From Caprella mutica (taxonomy: Eukaryota; Arthropoda; Malacostraca; Amphipoda; Caprellidae): a DNA stretch of 64,000 nucleotides. The stretch is from assembly GCA_947561585.1 (NCBI GenBank), contig CANNZV010000266.1:168882-232881 (forward strand). Reading direction: 5' to 3'. Under the pieces are notes generated by a model. That model had not been told where the DNA came from, did no database searches, and worked only from the letters and a program-made list of their open reading frames with translations. A program made the position numbers and the translations under genes. How positions within the stretch are numbered: the first letter of the stretch is position 1; each line of letters opens with the position of its first letter. Shown here in pieces: positions 50,501-61,165 of the stretch.

Positions 50501-53500
50501 TGAAGATGTCGGGTATCTTTCTAACCTCTGCTCTGGCATCATAGCCACGCAAATTAGGTATACTGTCATTGGGAATTGCTTCGTAAGAGGTCGATGTGAA
50601 GCAGGTGCCTCCCAACTTGCCATTTATTTTGAGTAGAATGTTGCCAATTGTGGCATCCTGGTTTTTGTAGACATTAGCCTGTCTCACACATTGGGTGACT
50701 ATTTTCAGTTCTCTGTCACCTGTTGTTTTGATGCAGTTGTAGTGCTGGTTGTTAGCTTCAATCACACACAACACAAAATTGCATTCGGGAAAGTTCTGCT
50801 TAGTGCATCTGAGCATATTCTCAGGATTACAGTCATTGCCACAGGACTTCATTTCCAAGGGGTTTTCAACCTCCATACCTTTAGTTTTTGCCATATCCAT
50901 CAATCTGGTGACGAATTTCTTCAAAATAATAGAAGGATTAGCGTCGTTGTGATTTCTTCTGGAGAAATCTAGAACTGCCCAGTTCTTGATCTCGGCAGGT
51001 GTGTGGAATTTGTTACTTCTAGGATCCCACTTGCCATCACGAACATAAACATTTCGGTCCATTTTAACGGTTGGTGGAGGAAGAACTCTTCCCTGAAGTT
51101 CAATAGGTTTAGGAGTAATATCAAAACCAAGAGCTTTCAATCCATGATCTTCAGAGAACCGATTGCAGCTAATAATATTAGAAATAGTCTTTAGTCTGTC
51201 CTGGGGCCTGACTGCAGTCTTCTTTATGAACTCTGAAGTCTGAGCGTCAGTTAACTTGCCCTTAACTTTCTGATTTGGAGCAATGGAGCACAATTCCATA
51301 GGCATGCAGTTTTCTCCGTTCTTACCTACCTTCAAACAAGGTAAATTAGGATACCTAATATTCAATCTGTACATCTTCTGGAAGTAGTCTCGTACTGTAG
51401 AGGGTTTTCCATCAATTTCAAACCTATGGAATGAAGTTTCTGGGCCAATGCCCTTTACAGCGAATTTGCGAGTGTACCCTTTGTAGTGCTTAGCCTCTAC
51501 CTTGATCATAGGCTTCACTAGGAGCTCTTCCATCGCCTTGCAGTCCCTCGGAGTATAATTTACATTCAAGTCTGATAAGAGTCTTCCATTCATCTCTCTG
51601 ATGAAGTCAATGACACCCTTTTCCTGGTAGAAAGCGGCATGGGCCACTGAAAACAACAGAAAAAAAATACATGAAGAAAATTATCAAACAAAATAATATG
51701 ATACACGTCTATTATATAAGAAAATGAACTAGTTAGCTACCTAGCAATGATTTATATTTTATTATTTATATAAAAACTAAGATGAGTAAGTTAGGTGCCA
51801 AAAGGAATACAAATATTAAAAATAAAGAAAAAAGAAAGGAGTTAGCTACTCTGATAAGTTGATAACTGATATGATAAAAAATATATTTAGAGATTTATGA
51901 ATGTTATTTAAAATTATAATTTTATCTGCCAATTTTGTAGGTACAATCAAATATTGAAATGAGATCATTAAGAGTAACTATAAAAACGAATTGAATTGTA
52001 TATCAAAATCTTAGCTACAGCTATATTAATGAAGGTGATAGCATATAAATGACAATATGGGAATAATTTACACAAGTTGAGATGAAAAGAAAGTTGTTAT
52101 CAATTAGTTACAACAGTGTAGAAAAAGAAAAATGTGAATCCATGGGCAGATTGTAAGAATACTCACTGTCTAGATTGAGCATGAGAGGAGTGGCATCTTT
52201 CCACTGCCCAATAACAGGTCTCAGAGAGCCATAAAAGCCATTCTTCCCCTCGACTGCATTGCCTAGAGGTGAACTATGCCCAAATTCACTGGTTCTGGAG
52301 AAGAATTTGTTCCGCCCAATAGTCTCAAACCTGTAAATTGTTGCAACAGAAAATATGTCAAGAATAAACCAAATTAAATATTAAACTAAATCAATTTTAA
52401 TTACTAAATACAAATAATAGTGTTCTCTTGAGAGTAATCATTTATTTTTACACCACTGAATATATATGTAATATACTAATATTTACAATAATTAGTATAT
52501 TTCAACATTAATAGAAGCTAGCTATTAACACGTTGACTATGTATTCTCAAAATCCAGTCTAGCCTAACTGACGTTTCACAATTACAAGTTACATTATTGC
52601 TTCTGGATCAAATAGTATCTCTGTGTTTACCTATGTTATTATGATAACAATAGTTATTGCAGTTCACATTGTCAGAGCCTAAGGGTACGTTCACACTACA
52701 AGCGGCGCGAGCGGAGCGCCATTAATGTTGTTTGGTATTCGTATGCAGAGACGCTTGGCTGTTCACACTGCGAGCGGAGCGGCGCTGCAAATAAACAATA
52801 ATATTTATTGCGCTCCGCTCCGTGCTGCTCTGCGCCGCTTGTAGTGTGAACGTACCCTAATAAGGGTACGTTCACACTACAAGCGGAGCGGCGCGCTCGA
52901 AAAATTAATGTATATTTGACAATAGCGGTGCTGCTAGCGTCAAATATACATTAATTTTTCGAGCGCGCTGCTCCGCTCGTAGTGTGTACGCACCCTAATT
53001 CGAGTTTAAAGTATTGACAGAGGTATATATTTGCACTAATTAGTCTATAAGTAATATAATAGTGGTATAAATATGTATAAATACATAGTTAAACTATAAA
53101 TAGTTTAACACACGGGCTCCATGAAAAAAGAAAACCTGGCTATGAATTGCATGTTTTCAAAGACTAAGTAGCCCAACTAGCTATTAACTCTTTTTATTAA
53201 AACAAAGAACCAAAGCAGGTTATTGAATCTGACTCAAACTGTTATAATTTCAAAATTTTCTAAATTGTGAGTTGAATAGAAGCATTGCTAGGTTTATTTA
53301 CTAGTTACTAATGTTTGTAATAAATATTACATTCTCTGTAGAATGAGCCACACTAACCTCATACATCTTCCGTAGTTGAATATCACCTCCAAGGCTTGGG
53401 CCATGTAAGATGTTCTTGAAGTTAACTGCTTTCCTGCAGACACATCTTTGAAGTACTCAGAGAGCATAGCATTGCCTCCAGCAACTAGACCTATTGAGAC

Positions 53501-54641
53501 CTGAAAAGTGAGCAAATGGATAGTTAAAGAATACATGAAACGCTTACTTCACACAGGGAAAAGAAATAGAGTACCTACATTTCTTTTACAAGGCTAATAC
53601 CTCTCATAATTTAACTAGACTTGAGAGGATCAAGTCATTTTCATTCAGTCAGGTAGCTAAGACTACATTTATTTAGCAACAATAACAATGCATGCTAAGT
53701 TCATGTACGAATGGATCATTTGAAGAAAAAAGGCCTGATCAGATTATTCAAGTCATACAGACTAACCTTGAAGAGTGTTTTGGGATTATCCTCTCCTTTT
53801 TCTGCTAACCCAACAGTTCTTGATAAGGTTCCTTTGAGCTGATTAGGTACAGTGACAGAATAAGCATTCTTCTCTCCATCAAAAGCAAAGGGGTGGTTGC
53901 CAAATATAGCATCATTCTGCTTGATGAACTCACTGAAGATCAGTCGTAGTTTATCCTTAGGAATTCTACTTCTAATAGCAGTACCAGTTTGATTAGTTAC
54001 TCCCTCTTGGAGAACTTCTGCCTCGACTGCCCCAGTTGTGGACCCTTCACCCCCTCCGCCTCCTTTACCTCCCTTGCGACCTCTCCTTCTTCTGCCTTTT
54101 GGCTTCGCTCCTTCAGATGCTGAGGCTTCTGGAGCAACAGTTTGAGCAACTGGTGGAGCTAAACCAGGTATGGCAGGCTTTTCAATTGCTACTGATGCTC
54201 CATTCTTACCATCCAAATCAATAGTTACATCAAAATGATATATCTTCACATCTTTGGTGGCTTTTAAGAAAAACCAGTTGGCATAAAGGCCAATAGGTCT
54301 ACCAATGTGTCCCCGGTCAAAAGGCGCAGGTTGCCGCTTTGGGACAACAGGTTTCTTCTCTGAAAATTAAAGAAATATATGAATAACAGTTAAAATGAGA
54401 TTCATATTTAGCCTAAGGAGCTAGAAAATATAGCTAACAGGCAAAGAAATTAGAATTTCACATTATTGAACAGTAAAAAAAAGATATCTACTAGTGCCTA
54501 ACACCAGGTCAATAACAGTATTAAAAGATCATCAATATAAATTATTATAATCTATTCTAATTACATTTAAAGGATGAGTATACTTTTAACAGTTAATCAT
54601 CTAATTTCTATCTACTTACCATCAAATGGTTTATGAGGCAT
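47519..54641 (-). CDS. Ago: Argonaute (AGO-clade, slicer-competent), nine exons, complete
   Basis: Small-RNA-guided RNA-silencing effector. Exons (minus): 54620-54641, 53767-54359, 53358-53500, 52167-52330, 50226-51646, 50016-50122, 49403-49524, 48147-48318, 47519-47669. All junctions are AG..GT and phases close to 964 codons plus stop. Domains: N (about 1-250), PAZ (about 315-455), MID (about 560-680), PIWI (about 690-945). The slicer tetrad is intact: D700 (GADVNHP), E740 (RTEVIND), D772 (YRDGVSE), H910 ([10 protein letters not shown]). MID residues that bind the guide 5' phosphate are present: Y610, K614, Q626 and K651. Oddities: residues about 58-135 are an insertion in the N domain with an Arg/Gly-rich patch (about 96-112). 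The short N-terminus and overall divergence suggest the siRNA/antiviral Ago2-like class of arthropods rather than the highly conserved miRNA class; this is inference. Confidence 0.97.
47957..48107. mobile_element. MITE (copy 2) in the last Argonaute intron
   Basis: Inverted arms GGTCGGTTTCTCATCTTCGG and, inverted, CCGATAATTCGTAAC with GACCGAAGATGTGAAAT. Same family as 35096-35296. It lies between exons 8 and 9 (intron 47670-48146), so it is transcribed with the gene. Confidence 0.7.
48325..48955. repeat. 24-bp minisatellite in an Argonaute intron
   Basis: About 26 units built on the palindrome GACAATTGTC plus ACTGTGAT(A/T)AAGAA. Subtypes come in blocks from left to right: 8 GACAATTGTC/ATAAAG, 6 GATAATAGTC/CAATGTG, 4 GATAATTGTC/ATTAAG, 5 GACAATTGTC/ATTAAG, 2 GACAATTATC, then 2-3 TGGTAAAG. 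The array begins 6 bp upstream of exon 8 (acceptor 48319-48320, minus strand), so the intron's branch and pyrimidine region is repeat sequence. As 24 is 8 codons, long open frames exist on both strands; the minus one runs in frame into the Argonaute exon. Confidence 0.95.
52683..52857. mobile_element. Palindromic MITE 1 in an Argonaute intron (TAA duplication)
   Basis: GGGTACGTTCACACTACAAG at the left and its exact reverse complement at the right. GAGCGGAGCG-rich arms make it almost a perfect hairpin, with TAA at 52680-52682 and 52858-52860. TWA duplication and GC-rich ends fit PIF/Harbinger MITEs. It lies in the intron 52331-53357. Confidence 0.85.
52864..52995. mobile_element. Palindromic MITE 2, adjacent to MITE 1
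   Basis: The same GGGTACGTTCACACTACAAG start and an inverted GTAGTGTGTACGCACCC end, with TAA at 52861-52863 and 52996-52998. The arms GAGCGGCGCGCTCGAAAAAT and TAATGTATATTTGAC are reverse-complementary over nearly the whole length, leaving a loop of about 20 bp. The two elements sit side by side, TAA-MITE1-TAA-TAA-MITE2-TAA. Confidence 0.85.
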
Positions 54642-54895
54642 ATTGAAGATTTAAAAACCAATCTATTCAGCAATATAAAATGTTGCTAAATCAAATCTGA
54701 AAACATAAAAATTGATTAATTTCAAAGAAACCGTCATCATCAAATTCCTAAATATAACACATCATTATAAAAATAGATGGTCAAGTTCAGTGAATGGCAG
54801 TCAAGACCAAAAGTCTAAAAGTTCGGTGTCAAACCAAATCTTTCACTCATATTTATATTTGGCTGATGTTAAACCATTTCAAATTCATATGTTAC

Positions 54896-55360
54896 CATTC
54901 TAATTTTGGTGTGTAAAGTTGAAATTTTGGTGTGTAAAGTTGAAATTTTGGTGTGTAAAGTTGAAATTTTGGTGTGTAAAGTTGAAATTTTGGTGTGTAA
55001 AGTTGAAATTTTGGTGTGTAAAGTTGAAATTTTGGTGTGTAAAGTTGAAATTTTGGTGTGTAAAGTTGAAATTTTGGTGTGTAAAGTTGAAATTTTGGTG
55101 TGTAAAGTTGAAATTTTGGTGTGTAAAGTTGAAATTTTGGTGTGTAAAGTTGAATTTTGGTGTGTAAAGTTGAAATTTTGGTGTGTAAAGTTGAAATTTT
55201 GGTGTGTAAAGTTGAAATTTGGTGTGTAAAGTTGAATTTTGGTGTGTAAAGTTGAATTTTGGTGTGTAAAGTTGAAATTTTGGTGTGTAAAGTTGAAATT
55301 TTGGTGTGTAAAGTTGAAATTTTGGTGTGTAAAGTTGAAATTTTGGTGTGTAAAGTTGAA
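54896..55360. repeat. 21-bp minisatellite upstream of Argonaute exon 1
   Basis: About 22 units of GTGTGTAAAGTTGAAATTTT plus G. A few units have one or two bases deleted (near 55153, 55218, 55237 and 55257), which shifts the frame. The array is 255 bp upstream of the ATG, in the promoter or a 5'UTR intron (an acceptor-like TTTTCAG lies at about 54696-54702 on the minus strand). The open frames on both strands reflect the 7-codon period only. Confidence 0.93.
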
Positions 55361-56934
55361 AGTAAGAGCAAATCAAAGCATAACAGGATGAAATGAAAAG
55401 GGGAATATGGTGAGTGTTATGATAATAGTTGGGAATCACAACTACAGTTTAGAGTTAGGACCTACACAGTCAGGCTGAGGTGGAAAGCAAGATTTTTGGG
55501 AGGCAAGTAAGGAGATATTGGAACACTTTGTTATTCAGTACCCAGGTTTGCTGGATTGCAGGGGAAGGTATCAATTTTGAAGGTAGAGATATTTGAAACT
55601 CTTGCAAGTTCTTTGAAAAGGCATGGGCATCTAGACGTGCTGCTGTCAGTCAGGTTCCCTAGGGGTAGAGGATGTGTATCGTTGGATGGGGTGACAGTTA
55701 TTTTTGTTTGGAGGGGTGACTGCTATGTGTGGGAAGAGTTGGTAATGTTGTAAAGCCTGGCTGCTAATTCCAGTTCCAGTAAAATTAGTCAGAAAAGAGT
55801 TGTCTCACCTGGCACAAATATAATAAGTCAAATTCAATTTGAATATTGAAAGATAATTTATCAAAGAAATAGTTGCCTTATATACATAATTCGATATCCT
55901 AGATACCAATAGTGATATATAATCAAATTATAAATGATAATTAATTACTAAATCAAATTTCCCTACGAATTACATATGTGTTTGGTGGAGGAAGGGTCTA
56001 AGTCACATTATGAAATTGTTCAGATGAATTTAAAGTTACTAAATGAATTTCAAGAGGTTTACACTTTACAGAGATAACAGATGATTAAGGTACTGTCACC
56101 AATCTTTGCATAAAATAATGATGGAATAATGAAATATTATTCTTACAAGGATAATGAAACCTTCCTTTTCAAGTTTTTTTAGTTAAGCTTAGGCCCTTCT
56201 TTCAAACATATCATATGATGTAATTTGAAATTACAATTATGGCTCAGAGAATCATCACATCAATGTTTCTAAGTATGGCAGGAAAGCCCCCAGTTCATTG
56301 AAATATTGAATCCAGGTTTCACTTTAGAATTTAAGATACTGTGAAGGAGAAATTTGATTTCCTAAATCCAAGTGAATATTTTACACTTAAAAATATCCCT
56401 ATGCTTCATGTCTGATGCATGTAATGATGTGCATCTTTTGAGTGATTTAATTACCAATTTTAGTAATTTATAGGTTTTTCAACTTATTTCACCCCTCAAA
56501 ACACAAGTTGCCATTAGAATGGCAACATGGACTTTGTCCATACTTTGAAACATAGAAAATTGTTCAATACGAAGAGAAAAAAAGTAAAGAACTTCCTGGC
56601 AAATCAGTGAAATTCAAAATGAATTACAGTTCCCCCTTTAAAAATAGTATTCTAGCAATGTTAGTTAAATTTTTAGCCATTTATTCCAATGTCTTGTTAC
56701 CATTAATTTCCAAGTAAAATAATATGGCTCATTAACTCTCAAAGGACCAGGTCAGACTGCAAGAACTGGTTATCTGGTAAAGTGTTCTTCAAGAAATCCT
56801 CTATTTTACCTTCAGTTCTCAGTAAAAAAATACATGTAAATATAAAGAAAATTAGAAATTGTTTGCAAAGAAAATGTTAAAATGTCCCATATCCTGCAGA
56901 CTTACCTCCAGTCTCCAGCTCTCTCCAAAAGTAA
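55361..56934. other. No gene recognised; one G-rich patch
   Basis: 55375-55780 is richer in G than its surroundings and has a 65-codon open frame (55556-55753) without domain resemblance or splice support. The rest is AT-rich and featureless. This may hold the Argonaute promoter. Confidence 0.35.
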
Positions 56935-57705
56935 CCAAATTTGGTAATATGTGCTTTAGGTCTGCCTCTGATTTTCGATATTTTGACACTTACTGTAGGT
57001 AAAAGCCATTTTAAGATATTTTTCATGAATACCATTTGGTGTGGATTCATTTTAGAGATATAGCACAATTAAGTTTCCAATAGGTTAGGTTTAGTTTGGG
57101 GGTCTGGAAATGCACATTTGCAGTTTATTTAGGACATAACATCACAAATATGTATAACAGGGGGCGGACCATGCCAGGTCATTAAGCAATCATGATGTGT
57201 GCAGAACGACAAACTAGCGGATACAGTGAACTACATTAACCCTATACGGCTGGAATTAATTTTCGAAAGTTGAAATTTTATAAACTTCGAATCTGTCTAG
57301 TTAGTAGCCAATTAATAGTTAATATACCGACTACTTATACTTAGTTTTTAAATTTCCCAAATTTTGTTATTTTGCATGTGACGCGATAGTCACATTCATC
57401 AATAGCTCACACATTCAATTAATCACAGAAAAGTCCTTTATTTTCTATGTGACGAATTCGTCACACATGGTCATAAAGGGTTAACGGTTTCATGGCACAA
57501 AAATTTAAAAGGCAGAAAAGTCTTTGTTTTCTACAAGCTCAAAGATATTCCTACGGGAAACTTAGTTGCGCTATATCTCGAAAAGGAAACCTTTCCACAA
57601 CAAATAGTATTCTTGAAATACATCTTAAAATGCTCCTTTTATCTATATTAAGTGTCAATATATTGAAAATTGGAGACGGACTTAAAACACAAATTTACCA
57701 CAAAG
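56935..57705. mobile_element. Foldback element, family C, copy 2, carrying a piggyBac-like MITE
   Basis: Left arm GATTTTCGATATTTTGACAC (56968) and right arm AGTGTCAATATATTGAAAAT (57649) pair as in copy 1. The inverted core is at 57160-57235 (CAAACTAGCGGATACAGTGA). A TTAA-flanked insertion (57240-57480) sits in the core, which otherwise reads continuously across the junction. Confidence 0.7.
57240..57480. mobile_element. piggyBac-like MITE, 241 bp, TTAA target duplication
   Basis: Starts CCCTATACGG and ends with the inverse, CATAAAGGG. TTAA lies at 57236-57239 and 57481-57484. The surrounding foldback core is restored by removing the insert and one TTAA. CCC(T/A)-type ends with TTAA are diagnostic of piggyBac. 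The interior has a TGTGACGAATTCGTCACA palindrome. Confidence 0.82.
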
Positions 57706-58337
57706 GGCAGCAAAATAAATTCTCTCCAAAATTTTGAAAATAACATTGTAGCATAGCCATAGGAGAAAAAATATATAGGCATATATATATAGCTACCTAT
57801 CATATATCTCATAATCTCACTATTTGCAATTGATGGGCAAAGTCTGCAAAGCATGCACAATCAATTTTTGGGGCAATTTTTCTCCAAAGATTTTCAAATT
57901 TCTCTCAAAAAATAGGTCAAAAATCTCAAAATACTCTCCAACAATAACATGTAAACATAGGAATTAATTGGAAAATTGTTGCCAGATAATTCAGGAGACA
58001 AATTTCAAGGCCTCAATGGTCATCGGATAAACTTCACTACTTCATGCATCTTTTACAGACTGGAAGGGCAGGGCCACGGGGGCTCAAAATAACTGCCTTA
58101 AACTCGCCATTAATAGGGCGAGTTTGGACATAAGGACATGCTTCATTATCTGGATTAATTTTCGGTGGGGAACATTTTTCCAAGACTATTCGAGACAAAT
58201 GTGAGCCCAATTTAAGAAATTTTAGATCTCCGAGGGAGATGTTGAATTAATTCCTATGTTATGGTTACCCTGACCCAGACTGCAGAATACCTATGCCATG
58301 TTACAGAGTATGTCAGTTAAAGCCAATTAATTGGCTT

Positions 58338-58710
58338 CCAGTCTGAAAAGCATGCACAATCAGTCTCCAGATATTTAGTTTTAGGGGCAATTTCTCTCAA
58401 AAGATTTTCAAATTTCTCTCCAAAATGGCCAAAAATCTCTAAAAAATACTCTCCAATAATTACATGTGAACACCTAGTTTAAGAGTATGTATCAAGTCGC
58501 CGATTAATTGTCGACTTAAAATTTGTGAAAATAAGTATCTTTCCCATATATAGACGACTAATGAGCGCATTAATTAGATTTAAAATTAAAAGTGGTGACT
58601 CAAGAAGGAATTAATCAGAAAATTGTCGTCAGATAATTCAGGAGACCAAATTTCAAGGCCTCGATAGTCACCGGATAAAATTCACAACTTCATGCATCTT
58701 TTGCAGACTG
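58338..58710. mobile_element. CAGTCTG element, subfamily a (plus orientation)
   Basis: Begins CCAGTCTGAAAAGCATGCAC and ends CATGCATCTTTTGCAGACTGG. The reverse-complement copy is 60908-61165, and a diverged copy is 57826-58065. Confidence 0.65.
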
Positions 58711-59372
58711 GATTGGCTTCCATTTCAAAAGGTGAAAACTCAGATGTCTAATTGGCTTGAAATTTTGAATTAATTACCATGTTAAATTTGGCTTGAAATC
58801 TTCAAAAAATGAGTCAAATTGGCTTGGCTCAGAATTTTTGGCTCAAAAATTGGCTTACAATTTTCCAGTCTCTGAAATACCAGGGTGGAAAAATAATTCT
58901 CTTCTGATTGACTAGTAACTCTGTAGAGATTCAAAATCCTCTATGTTAGAACTTATCCTAAAGACAACTCTGCAAAAACTACACATTATTTCTTTTAACT
59001 ATGGAAAAATCAGTTATATATTTCATAATATTTGATAAAAATTGATCTCTGGCAAAACATGGGCTCTGTGGAACATTTTTCTAAGACACTCACTCTGCAA
59101 CAAATCTGAGAGACTGAGCCCAATTTTAGAAATTTTTTAACTCAGCTGGAGATCTTGAATAAATTCCTATGTAACTATTAATTTAGCTGAGGGAGATTTT
59201 GAATTAATTCCTATATAACCATTAATTTAGCTGAGAGAGATTCTGAATTTGCTACCGAGAGTCGGTGAGAGACTGAGAGGCAGTCTCAGTCAGATAGTCT
59301 CTCAAATTTAAACTCTGCGGGAGAAGAGACACATTATTACGCAGAGTGGACCATTTGTGGACGGATACCAGC

Positions 59373-59599
59373 CAGTCTGTATTTCATGGTAAATTCCACC
59401 GACATGTCGGTGGAATTTTTCCCCATTGAAAATAATATTCTGGCAAAGTTGGTGGATTTACTGGATTACCATTAATTTTCGGTGGAAGAAGGGTAAAATG
59501 TTGGTGAACACTGGATTAGCTAAATTACTGGAAATTTATGGTGAATTTTTTCAGCTTTTTCAAAAAGTCAGTGTAATTTTGTGCATCAAATACAGACTG
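59373..59599. mobile_element. CAGTCTG element, subfamily c, copy 1
   Basis: CAGTCTGTATTTCATGG at the start, AAATACAGACTGG at the end, and the near-terminal palindrome CCACCGACATGTCGGTGG. The opposite-orientation copy is 59846-60080, so the pair forms a large inverted repeat. Confidence 0.7.
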
Positions 59600-59704
59600 G
59601 GATATCAGTTTGGCCTAAACTTAGCTGTGGGAGATTTTGCATTAATTCCTATGTAACTATTAATTAAGCTGCGGGACATTCTGAATCTGATGCCGAGAAT
59701 CAGA

Positions 59705-59825
59705 GTCTAAAGGCCTTGTTACACAGTGCAAGTAAACATACAAGTTGGTCTACTGTAGTGCAGCTACTCGGAATGTGTGATCGCATCAGTCGAGTAACTG
59801 TCATGTGCGAAGAGGTAGTAAACTA
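59705..59825. mobile_element. Fragment of the Harbinger-like family (35592-36755)
   Basis: AGGCCTTGTTACACAGTGC and CATCAGTCGAGTAACT repeat the left end of that element. Related right-end words lie at 60120-60180 and 61480-61560 (GTAACTGGCTA, GAGGCGAGTC), so a copy has been broken up by CAGTCTG elements. Confidence 0.65.
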
Positions 59826-59845
59826 GTAACTCGGATGGGAGAACC

Positions 59846-60080
59846 CAGTCTGTATTTGGTGCACCAAATTCCACTGACTTTTTAAAATAGCTGAAAAAAA
59901 AACACTATGAATTTCTAGTAATTTGGCTGATCCACCAACATTTTACCTATTTTTCCACCGAAAATTAATGGTTACATAGGAATAAATAACTAAAAATCCA
60001 TCGACTTTGCCAGAATATTATTTTCAATAGAGAAAAATTCCACCGACAAGTCGGTGGAATTTACCATGAAATACAGTCTG
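59846..60080. mobile_element. CAGTCTG element, subfamily c, copy 2 (inverted)
   Basis: Reverse-complement counterpart of 59373-59599, with CCACCGACAAGTCGGTGG and CCACCGAAAATTAATGGTTA. Confidence 0.7.
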
Positions 60081-60450
60081 GGGGAGAACCTAACTACAAC
60101 ATTTTTTGTTTTTACTTGCAACTCAAGGGCGAGTCAACCACTTGCAAACGAGATTCGTACGTCAAATTGCATGGTGTTGCAACCCAGATTGTATTAGGTG
60201 GTAAATTCCAATGATATGTCGGGCGATATTCAATTTCTCTAATAAAAAATTACTGCAATGTCAGAGGATATTTAGCTATTAATTCCTATATTACCATTAA
60301 TTTTTGGAGGAGAAACTGGAAAAATGTTGGAGGACTAGACCAAGTAAATTAGTATGGCTCATGAACTCTCCATTTGTCTCTCCAGCTCTCCAAAAAAATA
60401 AAAATTCTCTCCAAAATGATCAAATCATCATAAATTCTCTCCAAAATAAC

Positions 60451-60712
60451 ATTGTAGCACCAGTCTGCAGAATATGGAACATTTTTCCAAGACTCTCTGC
60501 GGGAGTTTTTGATTGAATTTTAGAAATTGGAGATCTCTGCAGGAGATCTTGAATTAATTCCTATGTTACCATAATTTAGCTGCGGGAGATTTTGAATTAA
60601 TTCCTATGTTACCATTAATTTAGCTGCGGGAGATTCTATATCTGCTGCTGAGAGTCAGAGAGTAGCACTTTCTCAAATTAAAGTCTCTGTGGGAGAAGAG
60701 ACACATTCTGCA
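60451..60712. mobile_element. CAGTCTG element, subfamily b
   Basis: CCAGTCTGCAGAATATGGAA to ACATTCTGCAGACCGG. Internal direct repeats GCTGCGGGAGATTTTGAATT and ATTCCTATGTTACCATTAAT. A partial inverted copy is 61965-62092. Confidence 0.65.
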
Positions 60713-60907
60713 GACCGGTTGTAGCATAGGAGAAAAATAGATATTTCTCGCCATTTGCAATTGAGGGGCTCAAAATAACTGTCACAAACTCGCCATTAAA
60801 ATGGCAAGTTTGGACATACTTTATTACCTGGGGACTAGACAAATTGATGAAAAATGTTAGCAGCTATTTCTCTGATTTTTGAAAAAGTCAGAGCTCAGAG
60901 GAGTTCA

Positions 60908-61165
60908 GTCCAGTCTGCAAAACTCAGAAGATGCATGAAGTTGTGAAGTTTATCCAGCAACCAGCGACTGTTTAGGCCTTGAAATTAGACTCCTGAATTA
61001 TCTGGCGTCCATTTCCTAATTAATCCTATGTATACATGTAATTAGTGGAGAGAATGAGATTTTTGATCATTTTGGAGAAAAGTTTGAAAATCTTTGGAGA
61101 GTGGAGACAAATCACTCCAAAAATTAAATATCTGGAGACTGATTGTGCATGCTTTGCAGACTGGA
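60908..61165. mobile_element. CAGTCTG element, subfamily a (minus orientation)
   Basis: Reverse complement of 58338-58710 with an internal deletion relative to it. It begins AGTCCAGTCTGCAAAACTC and ends GCATGCTTTGCAGACTGG. Confidence 0.65.

Noticed and set aside
54892..55439. Open frames of 80-179 codons repeating a 7-residue period on both strands
   Set aside because: The 21-bp repeat keeps all frames open; not a protein.
55556..55753. 65-codon open frame in the G-rich patch
   Set aside because: No domain, no splice sites, and stops interrupt just upstream; recorded as unexplained only.
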